A stretch of DNA of 21,914 bases. Source: Gnetum montanum. Lineage: Eukaryota; Streptophyta; Gnetopsida; Gnetales; Gnetaceae. The notes below the pieces were generated by a model. That model ran no database searches. It saw only the letters and a program-made list of their open reading frames with translations, and was not told where the DNA came from. The number at the start of each line of letters is the position of its first letter. Within the stretch, counting starts at the first letter, position 1. The stretch is from contig MNCI01009225.1 of assembly GCA_015680685.1 (NCBI GenBank), positions 546,287 to 568,200 of the forward strand, read 5' to 3'. The position numbers and the translations under genes are program-made. Positions 10,028-19,038 of this stretch are shown piece by piece.

Positions 10028-10035
10028 TATTTATA
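10028..10035 (-). promoter_or_regulatory. TATA box of LTR B
   Basis: The minus strand reads GGTCTATAAATACAGC. It lies about 115 bp inside the U3 start, immediately downstream of the palindrome cluster at 10052-10127, and would drive leftward transcription of element B. Confidence 0.65.
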
Positions 10036-10051
10036 GACCTGGGAGTAACCC

Positions 10052-10127
10052 TGCAATATCGAATGTACGATATTGCATCTTGGGCCATGATATCATGTAC
10101 CCAATATTGTGGCCACCCCAATATTGG
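10052..10127. repeat. Three palindromes in U3 of LTR B
   Basis: The first has perfect 10-bp arms, TGCAATATCG / CGATATTGCA (10052-10061 / 10068-10077), with a 6-base loop. The second is an uninterrupted 10-bp palindrome, ATGATATCAT (10087-10096). The third has perfect 9-bp arms, CCAATATTG / CAATATTGG (10101-10109 / 10119-10127). All three sit within about 100 bp upstream of the TATA box. Confidence 0.85.
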
Positions 10128-10189
10128 AGCATTGAAAAACACAATTTATCAAAGGGTATGAAATAAATGAAAAAGAGCATATGGTGTGT

Positions 10190-10790
10190 TAATTACTAAA
10201 ATCATTAAATTGGCTCAAACAAGCACCAAGGACATGGAATAAAAAACTTAATGCCCACATGTTAAGTCTTGGCTTTGTTAAAAATGTAGAAGGCTCATGT
10301 ATGTATGTTAAAAATACAAGTGAAAAATATGTTATCTTGCTACTATATGTCTATGACATGTTAATTGTAGGTAATGACATACATGATATTTAAGAGCTAA
10401 AACTTTATTTTTCTTCTCAATTTGAGATGAAGAATATTAGCATTGCATAAAATATGTTGGAAATGGATATTGAAAGAGATAGGGCTCATAAAAGACTTTG
10501 GCTTGAACAGTTTGCCTATGTTGACAATGTATTAAAATTTTTTTATAATATGCAAGATTATAAGTTTGTGATTACACCTTATGAAACTAATATCAAATTT
10601 TCAATTGAACAATCCCAAAAATAACTGAAGGAAATGAGCTCATGGTTAAAATTCCATATGCTAGTGTTATTGGTAGTTTAATGTATGCAATGGTCTCTAA
10701 TAGACTCGATATTATTTACATTAGTGGAAAACTTACCAGGTATATGTCTAATCTAGGGAAATAACATGTGTATCAACATGTGTATGTTTT
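10190..10790 (+). pseudogene. Ty1/copia reverse transcriptase fragment
   Basis: The plus strand encodes the C-terminal part of a copia RT: LKQAPRTWNKKL (from 10214), then YVILLLYVYDMLIVG (10328-10372), FEMKNISIA, and after a frameshift PYASVIGSLMYAMVSNR and LTRYMSNLGK (from 10654). The catalytic YVDD box is YVYD: the codon at 10352-10354 is TAT, so the first Asp is lost. Stops and at least one frameshift are present. The fragment has neither the upstream gag-integrase part nor an LTR. Its left end lies 40-60 bp from the end of LTR B, so B probably inserted into it or a deletion joined them. The right end is unclear; a short direct repeat of ACATGTGTAT lies at about 10764-10786. Confidence 0.9.
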
Positions 10791-11078
10791 GTTGCATTGG
10801 TATAGATTACATTTAACCCTTCTAGTGCCTACAGAAATCTTAAGATGTGGTTACGCAAGGGCATATAGGTTGGAACCTGCTTTGGGGAGGACCCACTTGT
10901 GTAACTTTTGTAATTTGTACTTGTTGCATACCACCACATCATCTTATATCCTCCGAGTATTTCATTGCCAAATCTATTCTTTCCTTTGTCATCATTTTAT
11001 CAAACTTTCCTCAAAACTAGGTCCGACATTCAACTTTTGGGGCAACTTAAAGAATGCAACATTTATTAAAGGAAATGG
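10791..11078 (+). other. Unassigned stretch between the copia fragment and element E
   Basis: A plus-strand frame (10768-11082) runs through it but has no recognisable motif and starts inside the copia fragment. AACTTTTGGGGCAACTT near 11030 is the only notable string. The junction between the copia remnant and the 3' part of element E lies somewhere in this interval. Confidence 0.35.
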
Positions 11079-11145
11079 GTAAGGTATGAAATCATTGAAA
11101 TTTTTAAAATCACATTACTAACAATTGATCTTTGTGTGATTATAG
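11079..11145 (+). other. Candidate mini-intron (67 nt)
   Basis: The sequence GTAAGGTATG (donor, 11079) is followed by a perfect TACTAAC branch-point string (11116-11122) and by TTTGTGTGATTATAG (acceptor AG at 11144-11145), directly before an ATG. Branch A to acceptor is 24 nt. The length is near the lower limit for plant introns. This is a motif-only call. Confidence 0.35.
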
Positions 11146-11751
11146 ATGGCCCCTAAAAGAAGACAACAAGGAGGACCTTCTCAAGGTGCAATCGAATGAC
11201 CTGGGGGAGGTAGAGGCCAAGGACCTCATGCAGAACATGCAAAGCAGAAGGCAATCATTCAGCATCCATCATGAAACTCCTATTATTGCATAATCTATCC
11301 AAGCAAAGGGAGGAGAGGCCAAGGCCTGAGCCTATGAAGAGGAATGACGGCTATTTGCGGCATGGCATGTCAAGGCCAATCAATTGTTCCTGCAGCTGCC
11401 GTGTCCATGAAAAGTGCCGACTCCATCAAACATTGGAACATCAGCATGGATGGCTCATAATCCTCAAATAGGAGAGGAGAAACGTTAAGTGCTTCTTCAA
11501 TGGTATCAATCTTAGAAGCCTAATGCACAGGACAAAGGAAAGACACCCATGGAGGAGCCACCACTACCGAGAACCCCATGAATTCCACAAATTTTTTCAT
11601 TTTGTGTATGTGTCGCAATTTTGTCATATCCACTGTGGCATGAATAAATTTCTAGTCAGTTAATAATCCCATACCTATCCACTGTGTATTCAATTGATCT
11701 TGTTCCTCACTTTCTTTGACTCGAGGATGAGTTTACTCAGTCGTAGGGGTA
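11146..11751 (+). pseudogene. 3' internal remnant of element E with pol/3'-end motif and polypurine tract
   Basis: The region opens with ATG and MAPKRRQQGGPSQGAIE before a TGA; past the stop the same frame stays Gly/Arg-rich (GGGRGQGPHAEHA). Basic, Gly-rich starts occur in retroelement ORFs, but I cannot name this one. At the right end, GACTCGAGGATGAG (11718-11731) resembles the conserved end of the coding/3' region in Athila/Tat elements. It is followed by a short polypurine tract, GTAGGGGTA (11743-11751), abutting the LTR start TGATGAAG at 11752. This fixes the neighbour as a 3' LTR on the plus strand. Everything between is too decayed to assign. Confidence 0.55.
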
Positions 11752-11791
11752 TGATGAAGTGTTATATAGTCAATGCATCGACTAGGCTACG

Positions 11792-11876
11792 TATACGGGG
11801 CCCCGTATATGCGGCCGCGTTGATGCGGCCTCATCGACGTAGCCTTCCTACGTCGATGTGGCCCTGTTTATGCATC
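11792..11876. repeat. Palindrome/cruciform cluster in U3 of LTR E
   Basis: TATACGGGGCCCCGTATA (11792-11809) is a perfect 18-bp palindrome, immediately followed by the 8-bp palindrome GCGGCCGC (11811-11818). Next, CATCGACGTAG / CTACGTCGATG (11832-11842 / 11848-11858) is a perfect 11-bp stem with loop CCTTC. It extends outward through GGCC/GGCC with one mismatch, and GATGC/GCATC (11822-11826 / 11872-11876) encloses it. CpG is intact here although the rest of the LTR is AT-rich. Confidence 0.88.
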
Positions 11877-11890
11877 CGCCTATCCCGGCC

Positions 11891-11898
11891 TATAAATA
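11891..11898 (+). promoter_or_regulatory. TATA box of LTR E
   Basis: GGCCTATAAATAAGAG lies 15 bp after the palindrome cluster. GGCCTATAAATA is shared exactly with LTR A on the other strand. Transcription would begin near 11925. Confidence 0.68.
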
Positions 11899-12669
11899 AG
11901 AGGGCCTTCCACCTCATTTAGAGGCTTCGAGTAGTTGTAGCGAAGCCCTTGCATTTTGTTTCCATAGGAGTTAGATTATTTTCCCAGTGCATGCTCGCAG
12001 TCTGATGCTTGTAATTGTATGGAATCTTTATTCAAGTGTGACATACTTGGACATGCACATGATCAGCAATAAAGATCGAGATTACTTCATCATTGCAGCA
12101 TTCACTTAGTTTAATTATTTTATTGTTATTGTTAATTGTTATTATTATTTATTATTTTCTTAGTTAATATTTATTTACCATCATTTACTATTCTTGTTGT
12201 TAAATGCAGAATGAGTACGACTTAATCATGAGCATTTAAGTGTGACTACTTGGCAACCTAGTAGCGTACCTAGGATCTACGCTTGGTAATCCCAGTAGTA
12301 GTCGTGCATGAGGTCCAAGATGTGTACGGATGATTAAGGAACATATGCTCATCACACTTAGGTTAGCTTAGAATTCATTTCCTATTACTCATTAGTTTAA
12401 TCAATATTATTCTTCATTGTCTCTAGTAGTAGTAGTAGTTTAGGATCACATCATATGCCTCACTCTGGACTAAACCATACATGACAAAGCAAATACTAGT
12501 CCAGGTGGGAAGACAACGAACTGCGATCAATGTGTAATGATCTAGATACCACAACTAGCCTGTCCATGGAGTTCGACCGGATCGTGCGTGAACACTCATA
12601 TTTGTATGGTTGAGTGTAGGGGTACCTCGCCGCTCATCAACTAGCAACAATAATTTCTTTCATCCCTTA

Positions 12670-13397
12670 GAAAAACTCTTGCAATGTGTTTTTGTAGTTA
12701 GTGATAGAGTGCATGCCTGCAGTGTGATATTAAGCAATTGTACAACATTTTTATTCAAGTGGATTGTAGTTGGTCATAATTCATGTTGATAAAAATGATC
12801 GAGATTGCTTTTCATCATTGCAACATCCACTTAGTTCTTTTATTACACTTAGCCAATTTCTTACTTAACTTCATTTTCGTGTTTACTTTAGCTTAGTTCT
12901 TTACATTTCCAAAGAACTTTACTTTCAAGTTCATTAGTAAGGTGGACTGAGCATGAATGGTTTCAACTATTATGTATAATCATTTGGAAACCTAGAGGTG
13001 GTTTCACTTGATTCACTTAGTAGTGAACTCACTTGGTAATCTCAGTAATGGTTCCTTGAGCCCAAGACGTGACTAGCAAGCTACCACCAAATGCTCATTA
13101 CCAGAGGCTAAAATAGATTTACATTCTTGTCATTACTTAGACTTAGATTTTAGTCTCACTTTCATTATGTTTACAACTAGGCGGAAATTGAGCCTAACAA
13201 TATCAACATATCATATTATTCATTGAGAGTTAAAACATACACTCGAACTTCACTAACTCAAAGTTGGAAGATAATAATCATGAGCCTACTATCAATTCCT
13301 AGCATACTTACATTATTCATCCACAGATTACAATTTGGTCATATGCATGTAGTCATGACTTATATGGTGGAGTGTTAGGGTACCTCACCACTCATCA
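12670..13397 (+). mobile_element. 5'-truncated LTR of element D (R-U5 part)
   Basis: From about 12676 the sequence aligns in order with LTR E from 11946 onward (CTTGCA, GTGCATGC, TTATTCAAGTG, GATCGAGATT, TCATCATTGCA) and ends GTACCTCACCACTCATCA at 13397. U3 and the TATA box are missing. The bases 12640-12669 between the two LTRs match neither. Divergence from LTR E is high, so the two are not a recent duplicate. The PBS follows after one base, which shows that this is the 5' LTR of element D. Confidence 0.78.
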
Positions 13398-13398
13398 T

Positions 13399-13417
13399 TG
13401 GCACTGTTGTCATGGAT
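13399..13417 (+). promoter_or_regulatory. Primer-binding site of element D
   Basis: TGGCACTGTTGTCATGGAT starts one base after the LTR end CTCATCA. It is a decayed tRNA-Asp-type site, a sister of those of B and C. Confidence 0.78.
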
Positions 13418-13545
13418 GTATCAATGTTTAATTAGTAGTTGATCTTATAGAATTCATTGAATCAAAAACAAAAAAGTTTATCTTTTACATTTTTAATCAA
13501 TTTTAATAATACATACACATACACTTAAAGCGTCAAATACATAAC
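13418..13545 (+). other. Leader of element D
   Basis: An AT-rich stretch between PBS and gag, without a reading frame or a clear signal. Confidence 0.5.
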
Positions 13546-15470
13546 ATGGCTTCAACACTCAAGGAGAAGTTATCACTTGCCAAAGAGACACAAAAGAGTC
13601 ATGAAAAGAGACATGATGAAGAAGAATGGAGTTTGACTATGCAAAATAGGATTTCATACACTCATACGAATCCATATTATCCTAATTTTACATTCATCTT
13701 CCATGAAGATGAATAACTGAGCTAGAGAGATTTGCAGGGAAACATTGTTTTATCTCCTATATGTTTAGCACCATCTATGCTTTAGGAAACCTTAATGGGG
13801 ATGAACCTTGACCATGTACAAGAAGGGTATCATGTTACTAAACACATGATGAGGCTGTATCACCCACAAAAGCACACCAAAGAATGGATGCTGCCATGGA
13901 GACAAGACATGAAACCAACAAAGGAAAGAAATTCAACTACAGTGCTTTCCTAGAGGAAATTAATGATGATGCATTCTTAATGGAAAAATTCCACCACAAT
14001 CATGAATCCCATTCATAAACACCTATCATTTGTCTAGAAGAAGCTATCAAGGTATAGTTGCCTTCAACCATATAAAGACACTAAGAAGAGATGCAAAAGA
14101 CTCTAAACATAGGCAAAGCTCAAGGCTTAGAGCTTTGGTAGAATCACAAAGTCACAGAAGGAGAATTAATTGACATCATTTTCCAATTGCTTCCTCTTCC
14201 TCCTCATGATCATTAATGAAATTCAATAGAAGGGAATGAAGACCTAGAGATTACAATAGAAAAAGATGTAGGGATCATCAAAGGCATGAATATCACAGAA
14301 GGTACCTTGATGAAGAAGAAGATGAGTATGAGCAAAGAAGAGATAGGGCACTATGAACCCCAAAAATGTCACCACTACAACTACATTTACAAATCCAATG
14401 ATCATGAAGAACCCCTACTAGTCACTCAAAATATGATCAATATGAAGGAAGTAGTGTATATTCCAACTAGGTACATAAGGGATAGTCACATCAAGTAACT
14501 AGACATGAATAACATTCCCAAATTTGACGATGAATACAATGCAAATCCATATCACCATCTTTAAGCATTTCATGATGCCTATGCCCTTCAAAATATTGAA
14601 AGTTATTGGCAAAAACTAAAGTTATTTCCTAAAACACTCATCAAGGAGGTAGAGAGCTCATAAAAATCCTTAAAACCAAAGTTAATTTGAAGATGAGGTA
14701 CCATGCTAGAAATTTTCAATGATAAGTATCAAACCTACTATAGAGTGGGGAATTTAAGAAAAAAAATCCAAGGATGGAAGCAAGGAACACATAAATCCCT
14801 TGACATAGTAATGGATAGATATTATTCTTTACTGCATAGGTGCCCAAGCCATGGGTTCTAACAAAGGAAACAACTAAAGCATATCATTAATGGGTTACAA
14901 AAAATACTAGAGAAACCTTTAGGGTCTATGCCCAAGGAAAATTATAAAAAATGACAATCCATTAAATTCAATGGTCAATAGACCTAGTGGAAAAAGAGGA
15001 AGAAGAATTAAAGGAAAGAGAATTAGCTAAAAAGTACAATTGAGATCCTTCAACAAGGAAACGAGATGTTAGAATGTGTGATAAATACAAAGATGAAACC
15101 TTAGAGGGTGCCATCCAAAAGAAGGCTCTACCAATTCAAAAATTAGTCAATGATATAGCAACAAAGGTAGAGAAAATGTGGGACTCTGTGGATGAGACAT
15201 TCACTATAGCTCTCAAAATAGTAGAAGAGAGGAATGAACAAGTGCTAAATAAGGGTGAAGATAAGAAGAAGAGAAGAGATAATGGATGAAAGAATTATAA
15301 ATCAATAGGAAAAGTTACTATAGTTAAGGAATGTATAAACTCTAGTTTAGAAGAGGAGGAAGGATGAAAAGTGTGCTAATATGAACATCATAAGAGATGT
15401 TGTTGTGTTATGTTCCACTCGCAAGAATTTGGGGCATATGCACTTATCTAGAGACTCATCAAGAAAAAAA
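13546..15470 (+). pseudogene. Gag of element D (heavily decayed)
   Basis: The first frame after the PBS starts at 13546 (MASTLKEKLSL) and stops at 13716. Later blocks match the gags of B and C. The conserved approach to the core (HEEPLLVTQ, VVYIPTRYIRDSHIK) is at about 14400-14498. The gag core is at 14505-14860 (MNNIPKF, ALQNIESYWQ, KLKLFPKTLIKE, NDKYQTYYRVGNLRKKIQGW). A helical segment lies at 15074-15289 (IATKVEKMWDSVDE). The zinc knuckle remnant is at about 15370-15405 (YEHHKRCC), where one Cys codon has changed and a Gln codon is now a stop. At least eight stops are present. No protease or RT follows, so the copy is truncated on its right. Confidence 0.8.
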
Positions 15471-15689
15471 TGCCAATATGGGTTACCTTATTCATAGGGT
15501 ATTCTCATTTGGATCATTCAAAGATGTATATTCATTTGGACTTGAAGGTATTTCCATTTTTGGGGGGTTCATATGTGTTTGCTTCTTCTTCTTGATTTTC
15601 TATTTTAATTCTGAAATCTTCGTGTTTAATATTCTTTTCCAGTGTATAATCAAAGTGGAAGATATCTGTGTATAATTCCTATGTTTGGT
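15471..15689. other. Junction between elements D and C
   Basis: This short stretch separates two oppositely oriented copies of one family. It contains TTTTTGGGGGG and a long pyrimidine run. A plus-strand frame covers 15397-15675 but has no recognisable motif. The recombination or truncation breakpoint lies here. Confidence 0.4.
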
Positions 15690-18101
15690 CTATTTTCTTA
15701 ATTCTAGAACTAATAAGTGGATCAAATGGTTCCATGCATCTTTTAAATAGTTTTGTACTTTCATTTTCAAGCCACTAGGTGTCCTCTGGTTTAGTGGCTA
15801 CTGAGTAGAATTATTTTTTCTCACACACTTTTTCTTTAACTTTGTTGTGGATTGGTATGGGGGTTTTGTTGATATTTTGAAGTTCTAGCCCACAATTGCA
15901 TCATTTATTATTATTAGTGATGCATGGATTCTTCTATCTCTTCACAGTGATAGGTTCATTTTTTATGTCTTATGTTAGAGTGGTAATGGTTATTGGCTTT
16001 TGCATATGATCAGGAGACATTGTTTCGATGAGGAAGGATGTTGCACTAGATTGGCCTTATGTTGATTTTGATGTGCCAATAGGTCTACAAGTTTTGTGCT
16101 CATGCATGGAAACTATTCTAAAGAAAGGATGCTTTTGAGGTTGTGGTGGAGATCTACTAGCCTTATCATTTTTGTGTATGTTAATAGCACAAGTGGCATT
16201 TTTCCATTGATGTTGTGGTGCCAAACCTTCCTGTGTTGCTGGTGATGACATGTGATGGAGGTAAGTATAAGAATATTGAGGATATGACAAAGGATGAGAT
16301 GTATGAGGTGGTGATCCCACAGAAGATGCTGCAAGTTGATGAAATTTAGGAGAGTGATAGTAGGGATTTGGAGTAGAGGGAGTAGAACCAGTTGAGAAAA
16401 TAGGTTGTCGAACATAATATCCATATGAGTCCAACTGGTAATAAAGGTAGTGCTAGTTTGATGATGGCCTCTCCCACGACTGTGGGTTTTTCCACTACGA
16501 TTTATAGTAGTTTTGAGGTTGATAAGAAGTCCTAATCAGATAGTATGGTTGGTTGTAGGACTTTCTATAATTACCTTATGAGTAAAATAATTTCCTAAGC
16601 ATTTGCTTTTGTATGAACTTGGGATTCAAAGCAAAGGCCCCATATTGATGTGGATGTAACATAATTGGGTAATAGCCCTTTCAATGGTCATATAGGTAGA
16701 TGTCACATCCATCATTCTCTTTTGTGGTTGATTTTGTAGTCTCATCACCTACAACCATTTTTTCTTTTTGCCAATAAGCATTTTTACTAGTTTCTTGGTT
16801 CTTTTTCCTCTTCTTGTTTTGATCACTTGATTCTTTTTGTGTTATCCTCTCCTTTACAATTTTTACATAAGTTGTAACTTTATCATTCATCAACTCCCAC
16901 ATGTTATCTATCCTTGCTTCAATCTCATTGATAGAATTTTGTATTGACAAAGTTTGTTGTGAAATTACCTCATTAAGATGTGTCTCTTTTTCCTCATTAT
17001 AGATATGGATCCTCTTCTTTTGAAAAGTTGGATACTAGTTATATTCCTCTACATTTTCTAATTTACATGTTTCTCCTTCTTCTTTTGTTGCCCGCTCAAT
17101 TAGCCTTTGTTTCTGATGGGCTTTCAATTCATATAATCGACCTTGGGCATAAATCCCAAGGGACTCTCTCATTTCATTACAAAGCCCATCTATGTAGTAG
17201 AGAATAGTATCTATCCAAGGTCACATCCAAGGATTCAATTGTTTCTTACTTCCAACCTTGGATTTGTTTTCTTAGGTTGGACACTTTTGTTGATGAGTTT
17301 CGACATTGTGGACCATCAGTCAATTGAATCTAGTTTCAATGATCTATACCAACTTTTAGCTTTGTCGATTAGTGTCCTAGGGAAGAGCTTAAGCTTTTTC
17401 CACTTACGTTCAATGTTATGTAAAGTGTAGACATCATGAAAGGCTTGTAAATGATGTTGTGGATCATAATTATAGCCTCCCATAAATTTAGGAATGTTTT
17501 CCATATTAAGCCATTTGATGCACCTATCCCTTTGATGCCTTTAGTGTATTTGAACTACCTCCCAAATCTATGTCAGGTCCCTAGTAGTCAATAAAGATTC
17601 ATTTTCATGAGACATGCCATGATGATAATCTATATTTTTATTTATCTTATTGTGATGATCTTGTCTATGATCATTTTGATATCTTTGATTTTTCACTTGG
17701 GTTTGATTTCTATCTTTATCTTGACCCCATAGTGGAGCTCTATCTCTATACCTACATTCATATTCATTAGAACTAGATGTTGAAGAGGAAGAGGAAGATG
17801 ATGAACTGGGAGAATCTCCATGGCTTCTATATCTTCCCCCATGGTTCCTTGATCTATCTTTTCTAGGTTTAGAGAAGATCCTAGGCCTTGAGGCTCTCCT
17901 TGATTTAGGACTTACTTCATCTCCTCTAGGATTTTCTACACTAGTTGAATGTAATCCTTAAGTGTAGGGATGGTCAAAATGAGCATCTGAAATCCCTACT
18001 TGAGGTTGTTCACTCCAATTCTCTTTAGTATAGACCCTTTCATTTCTCCTACCAGAGTTTTCATCATATGATTCATTATTGATCTTATGTGAAGAAGACA
18101 T
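15690..18101 (-). pseudogene. Gag and gag-pol spacer remnant of element C (decayed, protease deleted)
   Basis: The ATG at 18101-18099 gives MSSSHKINNESYDENSG, as in B. The N-terminal domain (about 17900-17700) holds RSRNHGGRYRS and a Ser run of about nine residues, then acidic and basic residues. The core is at about 17560-17316 (MENIPKFMGGYNYDPQHHLQ, KLKLFPRTLIDKAKSWYRSL). A coil-like segment lies at 16950-16690 (SINEIEARIDNMWELMNDK). In the zinc knuckle (CDIYLYDH, about 16711-16685) the second Cys is Tyr. A Pro/His-rich tail lies at 16434-16057. Left of this, the spacer seen in B at 5963-6012 reappears at 15728-15781. The roughly 500 bp that hold protease in B are missing. Confidence 0.82.
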
Positions 18102-18213
18102 GATTTTATTTGTTAATGTGTGTGCATTAAAATATTAATATTTTCTAAAAGATATACCATTAATATTCCTATAACAATTGTGTATAATATAACTAATCTA
18201 GATTACTAACACC

Positions 18214-18232
18214 ATCCCCAACAATAGTGCCA
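18214..18232 (-). promoter_or_regulatory. Primer-binding site of element C
   Basis: The minus strand reads TGGCACTATTGTTGGGGAT one base after the LTR end. It is the best-kept tRNA-Asp-type PBS in the window. The differences from that class are transitions, as expected from deamination of methylated cytosines. Confidence 0.82.
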
Positions 18233-18981
18233 ATGATTAGAGGCAAGTACCCCCTAGGCCCAACCATACGAATCACAAGTGTTCATGCACAATCTTGTCG
18301 AATTCTATGGATGGGACTAGTTGTGGCATCTAGATCGTTATGCCTTGACTATAATTCATCGTCTTCCCACTTGGACTAGTGGTAGTTTTCTCACATATTG
18401 TTTACTCCAAAGTGAGGCATATGATTCTTGATGTTGTTTCAACTTTATGCTACTTCTAACAATAATAGAGAAATTCATTATTTAATCTAATTAACAATGG
18501 AAAGTAAAGTCTAAACTAGCCTATGGGTGATGAGTGTTTGTTCCTAGCTTGTCGTACAAGTCCTGAATCCACATATCCATTACTGGGATTACCAAGTTTG
18601 ATGCTACTAGGCAAACCAAGCAATAATGTTGTTGGGATTACTAGGCGAATATGTGTTTACGCTTGAAACTAGGCACACTCATTTTTTCAATTCATTAATA
18701 TGAATGGAAACATAAATATTAACTAAGTAGATGGAATATAAATTGCATTAAAAGTAATTTAATCTAAGTCAAAGTGCTACAATGAATAAGAATCAATCTT
18801 GATCTTATTGTTGTTCATGGAATATTTCTAGGTACATTACCACTTGAATAAGACATCGTAGAGTTGACTTAAATACATAATATGGGCACTCACTAACTAT
18901 TCTCTAAGACTATGGAATAAAACTACAAGGCTTCAGCTACTCTATTGACCAAAAGATGCAAATACATGGCAAGAGCATCCA

Positions 18982-18989
18982 TATTTATA
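18982..18989 (-). promoter_or_regulatory. TATA box of LTR C
   Basis: The minus strand reads GCCTATAAATATGG, the same octamer as in LTRs A, B and E. A TTGACGTAA string (TGACG-type bZIP site, complement of about 19011-19019) lies about 30 bp upstream. Confidence 0.65.
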
Positions 18990-19038
18990 GGCAGAGATAG
19001 AAATTACGTCAACGCATCATCCCATGTGTTGACAAGAT

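Larger units (their letters stand above)
2641..10151 (-). mobile_element. Element B: decayed Athila/Tat-type Ty3/gypsy retrotransposon
   Basis: Reading right to left, the element has a 5' LTR (10151-9279), a one-base gap, a PBS (9277-9259), gag (from 9119), protease, reverse transcriptase, RNase H, integrase and a T-rich 3' tract. The order protease-RT-RNase H-integrase is that of Ty3/gypsy. The RT wording (FLDYYSGYNQI, FAYCQMPFGLCNA, FMDDF) and the tRNA-Asp-like PBS place it in the Athila/Tat group of plant elements. Stops and frameshifts occur in every domain, so it cannot move on its own. The left boundary is approximate and the 3' LTR is not visible in this window. Confidence 0.85.
9279..10151 (-). 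mobile_element. 5' LTR of element B (873 bp)
   Basis: On the minus strand the LTR starts TGATAA (10151) and ends CTCATCA (9279), giving near-perfect TGATGA/TCATCA-type ends. The U5 end (GGTACCTTGCCACTCATCA) matches those of E, D and C. A TATA box lies at 10028-10035 and three palindromes lie between it and the LTR start. Length is close to the 888 bp of LTR E. No target-site duplication can be checked because the 3' LTR is absent. Confidence 0.82.
11752..12639 (+). mobile_element. LTR of element E (888 bp, complete)
   Basis: The LTR starts TGATGA and ends TCATCA, a perfect 6-bp terminal inverted repeat. U3 carries a palindrome cluster (11792-11876), a TATA box follows at 11891, and the U5 end reads GTACCTCGCCGCTCATCA. 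Its U5 half is clearly homologous to LTR C: in both, read outward, GAGGCATATGAT, CTTCCCAC and AGTTGTGG occur in the same order. It is diverged but alignable with the partial LTR at 12670-13397. A polypurine tract precedes it. A PBS-like string at 12640-12653 (CTAGCAACAATAA) is too weak to call. A (TAG)n microsatellite lies at 12424-12439. Confidence 0.85.

Noticed and set aside
12640-12653. PBS directly after LTR E, which would make it a 5' LTR
   Set aside because: Only about 8 of 13 bases fit the family PBS, with transversions; the polypurine tract before the LTR is better evidence for a 3' LTR.
15397-15675. Plus-strand frame of 92 codons, with a faint likeness to copia wording in another frame (LFIGYSH)
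   Set aside because: Part covers the zinc-knuckle remnant of element D in another frame, the rest is hydrophobic from pyrimidine-rich DNA, and the copia likeness is too short.
13398-18233. A long perfect hairpin from the D/C inverted pair
   Set aside because: The two arms are only moderately similar by eye, with many indels, so a continuous double strand is not supported.
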